Part shown: positions 33,784 to 41,941 of the stretch, piece by piece
Numbering within the stretch: position 1 is the first letter of the stretch
Layout: every line of letters begins with the position of its first letter
Origin: JBCCCJ01 sp039029315
GTDB lineage: Bacteria; Bacteroidota; Bacteroidia; J057
DNA: 64,000 nucleotides
NCBI GenBank assembly: GCA_039029315.1
Contig: JBCCGK010000003.1
Location: 62,001-126,000, forward strand
Direction of reading: 5' to 3'
Notes under the pieces: model-generated
What the model saw: only the letters and a program-made list of their open reading frames with translations
What the model was told of the DNA's origin: nothing
The model's database searches: none
Program-made: the position numbers and the translations under genes

Positions 33784-34875
33784 TCATTTTTTTGACGAAG
33801 ATTTTTCATCCTCCTTCCAGTATTTTTCTTTGATTTTTCTGCTGTTTTCGGATGGAGGAAGTTTGACCTTGCGTGGGATCATATGCGCAGTAGCAAGACC
33901 GGATTTATGAATCAATCGCTGGCCTTGCGGTCCATCCAAATGTGCTACAAAGCCAGTTCCTAATCCTATAAGAGATTCCCGCATCACCGTAGTTACAGTT
34001 CGCGTGAGTGGATAGCACCGCTGCAACAAATAACTCTGGTAAGGCCCAAAATAGCTTTGGTCAAACGCACATAGAGGTGTTTCCTCTTTTTTCTCCAACC
34101 ACACAATATTAACACCTGATTTGAGCTGTCTGCCTTCTCGGTCATCTACATCACTGATCCATGCCCATCCTCCAAAACCAATGGCAGTTGGATTCTCTGC
34201 TACATATGACAGGACTTCCGGGGTGTTGCGTTGAGCATACACACGATCTCTTGTCATCTTTTGATCCCCGAGTATACTATCTTGCAAGAACCTGACAGTA
34301 CTCGATTTGGCATGATCAAATACCAAATTGATCGGGCCTTCGAGTCCTTCCTGAACGATCTGTTCCCATGTACTGATCTTCCCGCTCAGAACCCCGATCA
34401 ATTGCTCATAGGTGAGCTTTTGTAGCGGATTGTCTTTATGAACAACCAACGCAATTCCTTCATAGGCGATTCCTGCATATTTGGCTGAGATATTTCTCCG
34501 CTTCAAAATGGCTGTTTCTTCTCTGGATAAATGCCGGGTAGAAATGGCCATGCGGATGCTATCATTGTTGAGCATCTGCGCAATCGCTTCTTCCCCAGGC
34601 AAGTATCGCGCATGGACGGTTGCCCTGGGGTATAGGGTCTCGAAGTTATCGATCTCGGCCTCTATGATCGGCATGAGGTTTTCATCTACAGTGATATGTA
34701 TAGTTCCCGTAGTTGTGTTTTCTTTCGGACGATTCATCTGTCCCGGAATTGGGCCATTTGGAATGCTGTCTGAAAGAACCAACTGATCATTCGGGCTGGT
34801 AGGCGTTGTGTTGGTAGCGCAGGAAAACAGAAAGAAAAGCCCTCCCAACAGGATTCTAACACTCTTAAACTTCAT
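33784..34875 (-). CDS. PstS-like phosphate-binding lipoprotein
   Basis: 363 residues from the ATG at 34875 with a lipoprotein signal (ILLGGLFFLFSCA). The fold and motifs are PstS-like: TIHITVDENLMPIIEAEID, AISTRHLSREE, ALVVHKDNPLQKLTYEQL, and a GKISTWEQIVQEG block. Binding of phosphate is likely by family but was not proven here; many of these Bacteroidota members stand outside pst operons. No PstABC or PhoU genes are adjacent. A perfect TAACTTTG -7 box lies 28 bp upstream, and the TPR gene follows 105 bp after the stop. Confidence 0.87.
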   Translation of the reverse strand: MKFKSVRILLGGLFFLFSCATNTTPTSPNDQLVLSDSIPNGPIPGQMNRPKENTTTGTIHITVDENLMPIIEAEIDNFETLYPRATVHARYLPGEEAIAQMLNNDSIRMAISTRHLSREETAILKRRNISAKYAGIAYEGIALVVHKDNPLQKLTYEQLIGVLSGKISTWEQIVQEGLEGPINLVFDHAKSSTVRFLQDSILGDQKMTRDRVYAQRNTPEVLSYVAENPTAIGFGGWAWISDVDDREGRQLKSGVNIVWLEKKEETPLCAFDQSYFGPYQSYLLQRCYPLTRTVTTVMRESLIGLGTGFVAHLDGPQGQRLIHKSGLATAHMIPRKVKLPPSENSRKIKEKYWKEDEKSSSKK

Positions 34876-34902
34876 GAAGACTCTTGACTGTTTTATAGGA
34901 AG

Positions 34903-34910
34903 CAAAGTTA
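34903..34910 (-). promoter_or_regulatory. Putative -7 box (TAACTTTG) of the PstS-like gene
   Basis: Minus strand reads TAACTTTG, a full match to TAnnTTTG, 28 bp before the ATG at 34875. No exact TTTG -33 element was found at the expected distance, only an A/T-rich ATGTTTAAAA. A second match, TATATTTG at 34997-35004 on the same strand, could be an additional upstream start. Confidence 0.6.
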
Positions 34911-35012
34911 ATATTTTTTTTAAACATTTTTTGCATGATTTATTGAAAAGAGTATTGAAGAGGGAAAATTCCATAAACTACTCGATTGGGATTTTGCAAA
35001 TATAATCTGTTT

Positions 35013-35147
35013 ATGTCCAAACTCATTTGGGCAGTGAATCGGTTAGGACGCTGGCTCGAAAATTACATTCGGGCAGGAGAAATAACCGGTCAGCCGACAA
35101 ATTTGCCAATTGAAGCATCGGTAGTATTAAAAAATTTGAGAGAATGA
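35013..35147 (+). CDS. Possible 44-residue small protein
   Basis: ATG at 35013 to TGA at 35147 encodes a 44-residue peptide beginning MSKLIWAVNRLGRWLENYIRA and ending in LKNLRE. It fills part of an otherwise empty 353-bp region between divergent genes, and its composition is protein-like and amphipathic. No homologue was recognised and no convincing start signal was found, so it may be chance. Confidence 0.3.
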   Translation: MSKLIWAVNRLGRWLENYIRAGEITGQPTNLPIEASVVLKNLRE

Positions 35148-35228
35148 GGAAATTGAATGGTTACATAGTTCACTGCCTTTGTTGCCTCATTTTTGCTCAA
35201 CGGGTTTCTGGTTCAACGTTCCTGATTC

Positions 35229-36575
35229 ATGCGTCTGGCTCGGCTCGCTTTTTTGCTTTTAAACTGTTGCTTTGTTTCAGCAGGGTACTCATACCACATC
35301 GTAACTGATAGTGTGGTGGTGTGTGCAGGATCTGTACAGTCCTTTCCCGGACCTCGAAGTCGAGCTGCTGGAACCATCCTCAAATGGGAGTGGAATTTTG
35401 GAGATCCTGCAAGCGGATCCCGGAATATTTCTACCCAAGAAAGCCCCCAACATGTTTTTTCCAAAGCTGGATCATATCGTGTCCAACTTGTGATGAGCAA
35501 CAATCAGGATGATCATGATACCCTCGTTACCCCGGTTCAGGTATTCCCAACACCGAGAGTGAAATTTACCACTTCTCGCGTATGTGTGGGGGGCGAAGTG
35601 ACATTTAGCAGCAAGCTGGATTCGGCGACCTGGAAGGATCTGATTTGGAAGTGGGAATTTGGAGATGGTTTAGCCCCTTCTTTTGGCGGCCCTAAAACCA
35701 AACATACATTCAAAAAACCTGGGATCTATGAGGTACAATTGACCGTGAGTCCTCCCTCCGGTTGCTCCACACAAGTTCATCAGGCCGTTACAGCGCGTCG
35801 TGTGCCTGAGCCGGAAAATCTTGTGTCTGATACCGTATGTTTTGGAGACAGGGCAGAACTGAAAGCACCTTTGATTGATAGTCTGAATATTCACTGGTTT
35901 GCCTCTGCACAGTCAAGTGCCAGTTTGCATATAGGAGCTCTCTTTTTCACCCCCCCATTGCCAGACAGAACGACTTTTTTTGTCGCACACAAGGATAAGC
36001 GTGGGTGCTTGAGCTCGAAAGTGCCTGTACAGGTGGGTGTATTTTCTGCGGAGTCTACACATATTCTGACTGAACCTACGACCCCCTTACAATGGTCTGA
36101 GACAATGGTCAGGTGTGCCATCAAGGGAGAATCCGCACTTCAACGGGTTGTATGGTCTTTTGGAGATGGAGATTCCTCTTTGTCCCTGCATCCTTCGCAT
36201 AAGTATCCCGGATCTGGAAAGTATGAAATTCATGCGATGGCCAAAAATACAGATGGGTGTAAGGTATTTATCAAACATTCACTGGTCATTTTGCCTCCTC
36301 CTCCGCTTTTTCTTCCTGCTGCCTTTTCCCCCAATCAGGATGGAATCAATGATACCTTCAAGGCTGATTCTCATAGCATGGAATCTTGTAGTATTCAGGT
36401 TACCAACACATTTGGAGAGATCGTATTTGTCGATGATACGCCTTCGTTCGCGTGGGATGGCAAAAAGCTCAACGGAACGCTTGCCCCTGAAGATATCTAT
36501 ATCTATCAGATCAAGGGAGTGGACAAAAAAGGAAAACCGTTTGTGAAGGAAGGAACCATCACCCTGGTGCGCTGA
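35229..36575 (+). CDS. PKD-repeat protein with T9SS type B sorting domain
   Basis: 448 residues with a signal peptide (LARLAFLLLNCCFVSAGYS). Three PKD-type domains follow, each with the WxFGDG-like motif: KWEWNFGDPASG (about residues 55-65), WKWEFGDGLAPS and VVWSFGDGDSSL. The C-terminal 90 residues are a type B (CHU_C-like) sorting domain: FLPAAFSPNQDGINDTFK, then IQVTNTFGEIVF and a terminal GTITLVR. It should be exported by the T9SS and attached to the surface. Type B proteins include adhesins such as SprB, so a role in adhesion is plausible. The middle segment between PKD units (SDTVCFGDRAEL) is Ig-like. The gene stands alone. Confidence 0.92.
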   Translation: MRLARLAFLLLNCCFVSAGYSYHIVTDSVVVCAGSVQSFPGPRSRAAGTILKWEWNFGDPASGSRNISTQESPQHVFSKAGSYRVQLVMSNNQDDHDTLVTPVQVFPTPRVKFTTSRVCVGGEVTFSSKLDSATWKDLIWKWEFGDGLAPSFGGPKTKHTFKKPGIYEVQLTVSPPSGCSTQVHQAVTARRVPEPENLVSDTVCFGDRAELKAPLIDSLNIHWFASAQSSASLHIGALFFTPPLPDRTTFFVAHKDKRGCLSSKVPVQVGVFSAESTHILTEPTTPLQWSETMVRCAIKGESALQRVVWSFGDGDSSLSLHPSHKYPGSGKYEIHAMAKNTDGCKVFIKHSLVILPPPPLFLPAAFSPNQDGINDTFKADSHSMESCSIQVTNTFGEIVFVDDTPSFAWDGKKLNGTLAPEDIYIYQIKGVDKKGKPFVKEGTITLVR

Positions 36576-36707
36576 ATCTATTCCTCTTGTACGAATACTC
36601 GTGCAATCTTGACAAATAATCGCTGTCTTTCCTACAAACAATTTCTTTGTTGATGAATCACTGACAAATTCCGTAATTTGTGAGTACATTTTAATTCAAA
36701 AAAGATC

Positions 36708-37373
36708 ATGTCAGGTTTCACATTCCGATCATTCCTCCTTTTGTTTGTCTCTCTGATGACTTGGCAAAGCATCATGGCCCAACTAGGAAAAAAATCCTCG
36801 AATGCTGGAGAGGATCTATATTATAAGTTTGAACGAGAAGAGGTGGGCTATTATCGGGATAAGGTAGACTTTCAACTTCCTGAACCGAGCCTGATTCCTG
36901 TCGAATTGCCTGAAGAAACCCCCGATGCAATCAGATTGTCACATTTATTTCCTCCGGGAACCAAGCTGTACATTGATGCGGATGAGGGCTTGAAAAAAAT
37001 GATCGAGCTGGACAAAGTAGACAAATCGAGAAAAAAAACGGTTTCCGGGTTTCGAATTCAGGCCTATACTGGTGCCAGTCGAGGCGGTGCAACCAGACAA
37101 AAGAATAACCTGATGCTCCAACATCCTGATCACATCAGCTATCTCAAATACGAAATGCCTAATTTCATTGTGCTGATTGGGGATTTTATGGATAAAGAGG
37201 AAGCAACCTTATTCTGCCGACGACTCCGCAATACCGTTCCCGGAGCATTTGTGGTGCCCGATCAGGTAAAAGTGCCCAGGTACCGACCTGAGACAGAAGA
37301 GGTCAGTGAGGATGAAAACGGATTCCCAAAATTGCCGGAACGAGAAGACAAGAATGGAAATGGGAATAAATAG
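36708..37373 (+). CDS. SPOR-like domain secreted protein
   Basis: 221 residues with a signal peptide (FLLLFVSLMTWQSIMAQ). The C-terminal half (about 110-195) has the Bacteroidota SPOR pattern VSGFRIQAYTGASRGGATRQ ... NFIVLIGDFMDKEEATLFCRRL ... VPGAFVVPD. SPOR domains bind denuded peptidoglycan and are common in cell-envelope proteins. The tail is acidic then Asn/Gly-rich. The N-terminal part has no known domain. It lies 133 bp after the PKD gene in the same direction, and is followed by a convergent exchanger gene. Confidence 0.85.
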   Translation: MSGFTFRSFLLLFVSLMTWQSIMAQLGKKSSNAGEDLYYKFEREEVGYYRDKVDFQLPEPSLIPVELPEETPDAIRLSHLFPPGTKLYIDADEGLKKMIELDKVDKSRKKTVSGFRIQAYTGASRGGATRQKNNLMLQHPDHISYLKYEMPNFIVLIGDFMDKEEATLFCRRLRNTVPGAFVVPDQVKVPRYRPETEEVSEDENGFPKLPEREDKNGNGNK

Positions 37374-37418
37374 GAGGACAACAGACCAACAGCCAATAGA
37401 TATGGGAGTGGTAGGGAA

Positions 37419-38393
37419 CTAGATCTGCATACCGATAAGATTTCCCATAAATAGTACATAGAGTAACAGCAAGATAAATCCTTCCCATCGGTTGACAATC
37501 CGGTCCTGAACGATGAGCAAAGCGATCAAGCTGGCAACGATCATGGCTGGAAGGCTGAAATCCAGAATGCTCGGAGGGACATCGATCAAGCCAAACAGCC
37601 GGGGGATTCCCATGACGGCAAATACATTGAAGATATTCGATCCGAGGATATTGCCGATTGCCATTTCTGCATTACCGCTTCTGACAGCTACAACAGAAAC
37701 AACTAGCTCGGGCAAAGAAGTCCCTAGTGCAACTGCTGTGAGGGCAATGAGTTCTTTGCCTATATCCAACATTTCTGAGATCTCAATGATGGCGGTTACA
37801 TTGTATTCAGCAGAAAAGTAAATCACCAACCCACTCGCAAGGAGAATCAAGGGATCTTTTATAGAAAACTGAGGAAGATTCGACTCTGCGGCATTTGCTC
37901 CATCTCCCCCATCTCCTGGAGATGGAGAGTCAGATCCATTCCTGCCCAGACTTAGAACGTACATCAGATACATCACCAAGCCTCCCAGACAAATAATGCC
38001 TTCAAAAAGGGAAAAATAGGCGTCCATACAGCACAAGTACATGATGAAGGCTGACCCCATGAGCATGGGAAGGTCAACTTGCATGATATCAAACTCCAGG
38101 CGAACCTTTTTTGCCAAGACCCCGACAATTCCCAGTACGAGGCATGTATTTGTGATATTGGACCCAATTACGTTTCCTGGTACAATAGCAGAAGTGCCAC
38201 TTGGCTTGAGTACCGCAACGATGGAAGTAACCAATTCGGGAAGAGATGTGCCGACCGCAATCAGAGTAACCCCCACAATAAAGGGCTCAATTCCCAGTGC
38301 TAGTCCAATTCTTTCAGCAGCCTTAATGAAAAAATCTGCCGCAATAACCAGCGATACAAGGGTAATGATGAATATGGTACTCCAGAGAAGCAA
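37419..38393 (-). CDS. Calcium/sodium antiporter (CaCA family)
   Basis: 324 residues with about ten transmembrane helices. Both alpha repeats are clear: GVTLIAVGTSLPELVTSIVAV (first) and LTAVALGTSLPELVVSVVAV (second), each followed by a GN-x-x-GSN motif (VPGNVIGSNITNT, AIGNILGSNIFNV). These residues bind the ions. The family exchanges Na+ for Ca2+ across the inner membrane. A Gly/Asp-rich loop (SPSPGDGGDGANAAES) links the halves. The length and layout match the YrbG type. Confidence 0.95.
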   Translation of the reverse strand: MLLWSTIFIITLVSLVIAADFFIKAAERIGLALGIEPFIVGVTLIAVGTSLPELVTSIVAVLKPSGTSAIVPGNVIGSNITNTCLVLGIVGVLAKKVRLEFDIMQVDLPMLMGSAFIMYLCCMDAYFSLFEGIICLGGLVMYLMYVLSLGRNGSDSPSPGDGGDGANAAESNLPQFSIKDPLILLASGLVIYFSAEYNVTAIIEISEMLDIGKELIALTAVALGTSLPELVVSVVAVRSGNAEMAIGNILGSNIFNVFAVMGIPRLFGLIDVPPSILDFSLPAMIVASLIALLIVQDRIVNRWEGFILLLLYVLFMGNLIGMQI

Positions 38394-38617
38394 TTCAGAT
38401 GTGGGTGATTCTAGCGTGTGCAGAACAAGGATACGAAAACTGGCAAGGAATGTTTGGTTTATGCAAAAAAGATATCATAACCAGGCATGTATTTGGGAAC
38501 ATTTTCTTCTTTTGGAAAGTGAATCTAACATGATTCGGCCGGAAAATTACAATTCAAAATGGAGAAACAAACAAAGTTTCTTAGTTTTACTTCTATAGAC
38601 CATAATTTTTCAGCAAT

Positions 38618-39271
38618 ATGAATCGATGGGTTTGTCTGCCCTTGTTCTTGCTTCCCTTTACTTTGTATGGTCAAAAAAGCCTCCAATTGGGGGTCAATCT
38701 CACGCCTCTGGTAATGAATACGCTAGAGGTGAGGGGAGACGTTGGCATCAATCGAAATTTCTCTTTTCAGGGAGCGGCAGGATTTCGGACACAAACTCGC
38801 AATGAATCGGCGGTGATTCGTGTCCAGGCCTTGCAGGGATACATCCAGGAACAAAATCGTGCAGGCTTCATCTCAGTCGGAGGAAGACTATTTAATTCAG
38901 AAGACAATCCATATGAAGTCCCATTCATTGGGCTGAGCCTGACCATGGCCTACTACAGAGACAAAATCCTGGATACTGATCGAGGTCCTTCTCCCCCACC
39001 CCCGCAAATCTCAGAAGGTCTGCAACTGGGCGTGACCGCAAATATTGGATTTTCTATTCGGGTCAATCCAAGTCTCTATCTCGATCTTGCGATGCAAATG
39101 GGATACTCCCCTCCAAGAAAAGACTTGCTTCAATATTACTTCCCAGGCGCTGGATACAGCACCTTTGGGCCTGGTGTTCTTGGGGTGAAAGGAGGACATT
39201 TGCAACCACAGATTACCCTCAAATACACTGTGATTAAGGATAAACGACAGCGCATTAGGGAGATGGAATAA
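38618..39271 (+). CDS. Outer-membrane beta-barrel-like protein, unknown function
   Basis: 217 residues with a signal peptide (VCLPLFLLPFTLYGQ). The mature part has long alternating strands (SLQLGVNLTPLVMNTLEVRG, QLGVTANIGFSIRVNPSLYLD) and a terminal strand near the end (QPQITLKYTVI), consistent with an eight-strand outer-membrane barrel. A Pro-rich loop (SPPPPQ) is surface-like. No specific family was recognised. It precedes cinA by 49 bp but is not functionally related. Confidence 0.75.
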   Translation: MNRWVCLPLFLLPFTLYGQKSLQLGVNLTPLVMNTLEVRGDVGINRNFSFQGAAGFRTQTRNESAVIRVQALQGYIQEQNRAGFISVGGRLFNSEDNPYEVPFIGLSLTMAYYRDKILDTDRGPSPPPPQISEGLQLGVTANIGFSIRVNPSLYLDLAMQMGYSPPRKDLLQYYFPGAGYSTFGPGVLGVKGGHLQPQITLKYTVIKDKRQRIREME

Positions 39272-39320
39272 TTTGGCATGAATTGGCAAAAAACTCCGTT
39301 CTGACTGCTAACTTGCCTGC

Positions 39321-40550
39321 ATGACAAACATTTCCTTTATCACCATTGGAACAGAATTACTCAAAGGCAGAATCATCAACACCAATGCTGCTGAAGCAGG
39401 TCTTTTATTAAGAAAGCATGGATTCCAACTGGCGCGTGTGGTGAGTATAGCCGATACCGAGGAGGCGATTCTCGATGCCCTGGAAGTAGAATTGGAGAGA
39501 AGTGAAATTATTCTGATCAGTGGAGGATTGGGCCCAACCAAAGATGATATAACCAAGCATACACTTGCCAAATGGGCCCAAACAGAATTGGTCTGGCATG
39601 AACCTACCCTGATCGGCCTGGAACAACGATATGCTGCAAGAGATCGAGAACTCAACCGACTCACCAAAGCCCAGGCCTTGCTTCCTGAGCGTTGTCTGGT
39701 TGTGAAGAATCATCAGGGAACTGCACCAGGCATGGGGTTTCTGAAAGAAGGAAAACTTGTGGTCTCTATGCCCGGTGTCCCCTTCGAAATGTTGTATATG
39801 CTGGAACATGAAGTCATTCCCTTGATTCAGAATCAGTTTCCCGTCGGAACATTTCAACACAGCGTCCTGCGCCTGGCTGATATTCCAGAATCCAAAGCTG
39901 CCGAACGGATGGAAAAACTGGAATCAGATCTTCCAGAGGAAATAGATATTGCATATCTGCCGAGAGCTGATGGATTATGGCTGGAGTTGTCTGTGCGACT
40001 GGAAGGAGACAATCATGGGAGAGGAGCGGAAATTCTGCAACAGGCAAACAAAATGGTCTCAAGTTTATTTCAGGATAAGCTGTACACGATAGGCGAAACA
40101 CCATTGCCACAACTGTTGATAGACTACTTTCAGTCCAAAAATCTTACGTTGGGAATGGTCGAAATTGTCAGCGGGGGAATGTTGTCAAAAAAAATGTACG
40201 AATGTTCTGGCGTCGAAAAGGTGGTAGCCGGAGCCTTGCATTTTCCTGATCAGGATCGCTTGACATCCTTTTTCGAAAAAGAAGATTGGCCTGAGCAGGA
40301 AGAAGTCCTGGCTCAAACTCTGGCCAGAAAAGCCAGGGATCTCTTTGGATCGGACATTGGCCTGGCAACAGTTGGGCATCCTGAGAGAGGAGGAGATCAG
40401 CCCGCCGTAGTCTGGATCGGGATATCGGATCTCCACACGACCGTTGTTCATCAAGCTTCTTTCCTCTATCAAAGGAAGATTAATATAGATCGGTCAACTC
40501 ACTATGCAATGCAGTTCTGTTTGAAAATTGCAAAGGAACGCTTTGCCTAA
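39321..40550 (+). CDS. cinA: CinA-family protein with degraded C-terminal deamidase site
   Basis: 409 residues, usual CinA length. The N-terminal COG1058 (MoaB-like) domain is well conserved: FITIGTELLKGRIINTNAA, IILISGGLGPTKDDITKHTL, and GTAPGMGFLKEGKLVVSMPG. The C-terminal PncC-like domain is degraded: the usual AESCTGG active site reads VEIVSGG, with Ile and Val at the Ser-Cys positions, so nicotinamide-mononucleotide deamidase activity is doubtful. The N-terminal ADP-ribose pyrophosphatase activity may persist. Degenerate C-termini are known in some CinA proteins. The gene is followed after 54 bp by an E2 gene, so they may be cotranscribed. Confidence 0.92.
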   Translation: MTNISFITIGTELLKGRIINTNAAEAGLLLRKHGFQLARVVSIADTEEAILDALEVELERSEIILISGGLGPTKDDITKHTLAKWAQTELVWHEPTLIGLEQRYAARDRELNRLTKAQALLPERCLVVKNHQGTAPGMGFLKEGKLVVSMPGVPFEMLYMLEHEVIPLIQNQFPVGTFQHSVLRLADIPESKAAERMEKLESDLPEEIDIAYLPRADGLWLELSVRLEGDNHGRGAEILQQANKMVSSLFQDKLYTIGETPLPQLLIDYFQSKNLTLGMVEIVSGGMLSKKMYECSGVEKVVAGALHFPDQDRLTSFFEKEDWPEQEEVLAQTLARKARDLFGSDIGLATVGHPERGGDQPAVVWIGISDLHTTVVHQASFLYQRKINIDRSTHYAMQFCLKIAKERFA

Positions 40551-40604
40551 GCTTGCAATTTGAGTAGTTTTGGGGCTGAACCAAACATTAAGCACATAGC
40601 TATT

Positions 40605-41924
40605 ATGGCTAAAGCAGAGTTAATCATGCCCAAAATGGGCGAAAGTATCATAGAAGCAACCATTCTCAGTTGGACCAAAGAGATTGGTGACGAAATAGAA
40701 CAGGATGAAACAGTCCTGGAAATCGCTACGGACAAGGTAGATTCTGAAGTTCCTTCACCTTTTGACGGAAAATTATTGGAGAAGCGGTTCAAAGAGGGAG
40801 ATGTCGTGCCTGTCGGAACAGTCATAGCCATCATAGAGACTGATGGAGAAGCTGCTGGAGCAGGTGTAGAGGAGGAACTGATGGCAAATATTGATGTGCC
40901 AGAAGTGCCCTTTGTGCCCAGCGAACAATTGGTGAGTTCACCTGCCGGAACCCAATTGATCTCCAATGGGAATGGTGATAGATTTTATTCTCCACTTGTG
41001 TTGAATATAGCCCGAACCGAAGGGATCTCTCAACAAGAATTGGAAGCTGTGGCAGGATCAGGTCGGGGAGGCAGGGTCACCAAGAAAGATATCCTGGCAT
41101 ATGTCAAGAACAGGACACTTTCGCCTACAACACCTGTCAGCAAGACTGTGGTCTCATCGGCTGTAGCAAGTTCGCTTCCAGTCGTGTCCACAGGCATGAC
41201 TGCAACCAGCAATGGGAATGTAGAGATCATGGAGATGGATCGTATGCGGAAAATCATTGCCCGCAACATGCTTCAGTCTACACAGACCTCCGCCCATGTG
41301 ACCTCCTTTGTCGAAGCCGATGTGACCCATATTGCACTGTGGAGAAAGAAGAACAAAGATGCCTTTCTAAAGCAGTATGGAGAAAAACTGACCTATACAC
41401 CAATTTTTGTTCAGGCGGTCGCCAGGGCGCTTCGAGAAATGCCACTGGTCAATGCCTCTGTAGATGGAGATAGAATCCTGATCAAAAAAGACATCAATAT
41501 TGGCATAGCAGTCGCACTGCCAACAGACAATCTGATTGTTCCAGTTATTCGAAATGCAGATCGACTCAATCTGGCAGGGCTTGCCGCCGCGATCAATGAT
41601 TTGGCACAAAGAGCCAGAATCAATAAACTTAAGCCAGAAGAACTGGAAGGAGGAACCTATACTGTCTCAAATGTTGGAACATTTGGCAATGTGATGGGAA
41701 CCCCTATCATCATGCAGCCCCAAGTGGCGATTTTGGCCACAGGTGCAATCCGCAAACTGCCAGCGGTGATAGAAACACCTGCAGGAGATATGATTGGGAT
41801 TCGACACAAGATGTTCCTGTCTCACTCTTATGACCATCGAATCATTGATGGTGCATTGGGAGGACGATTTGTGAAGCGAATCGCGGACATTTTGGAAGCC
41901 TGGCAGATGGATCAGTCCATTTGA
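40605..41924 (+). CDS. 2-oxoacid dehydrogenase E2 (dihydrolipoamide acyltransferase)
   Basis: 439 residues from the ATG at 40605; the open frame runs upstream to 40560. The lipoyl domain has the attachment motif EIATDKVDSEV with its Lys. The E3/E1-binding domain (SPLVLNIARTEGISQQEL ... GSGRGGRVTKKDILAYV) and the catalytic domain follow. The active-site His-Asp motif is in SYDHRIIDGALGG, near residue 410. Flexible linkers rich in Ser, Thr and Val separate the domains. It forms the core of a 2-oxoacid dehydrogenase complex; the branched-chain or pyruvate type cannot be told, and the E1 and E3 genes are not in the window. The lipoyl-domain sequence leans to the branched-chain type. Confidence 0.94.
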   Translation: MAKAELIMPKMGESIIEATILSWTKEIGDEIEQDETVLEIATDKVDSEVPSPFDGKLLEKRFKEGDVVPVGTVIAIIETDGEAAGAGVEEELMANIDVPEVPFVPSEQLVSSPAGTQLISNGNGDRFYSPLVLNIARTEGISQQELEAVAGSGRGGRVTKKDILAYVKNRTLSPTTPVSKTVVSSAVASSLPVVSTGMTATSNGNVEIMEMDRMRKIIARNMLQSTQTSAHVTSFVEADVTHIALWRKKNKDAFLKQYGEKLTYTPIFVQAVARALREMPLVNASVDGDRILIKKDINIGIAVALPTDNLIVPVIRNADRLNLAGLAAAINDLAQRARINKLKPEELEGGTYTVSNVGTFGNVMGTPIIMQPQVAILATGAIRKLPAVIETPAGDMIGIRHKMFLSHSYDHRIIDGALGGRFVKRIADILEAWQMDQSI

Positions 41925-41941
41925 TAGGCGTCTGCTTCCAG

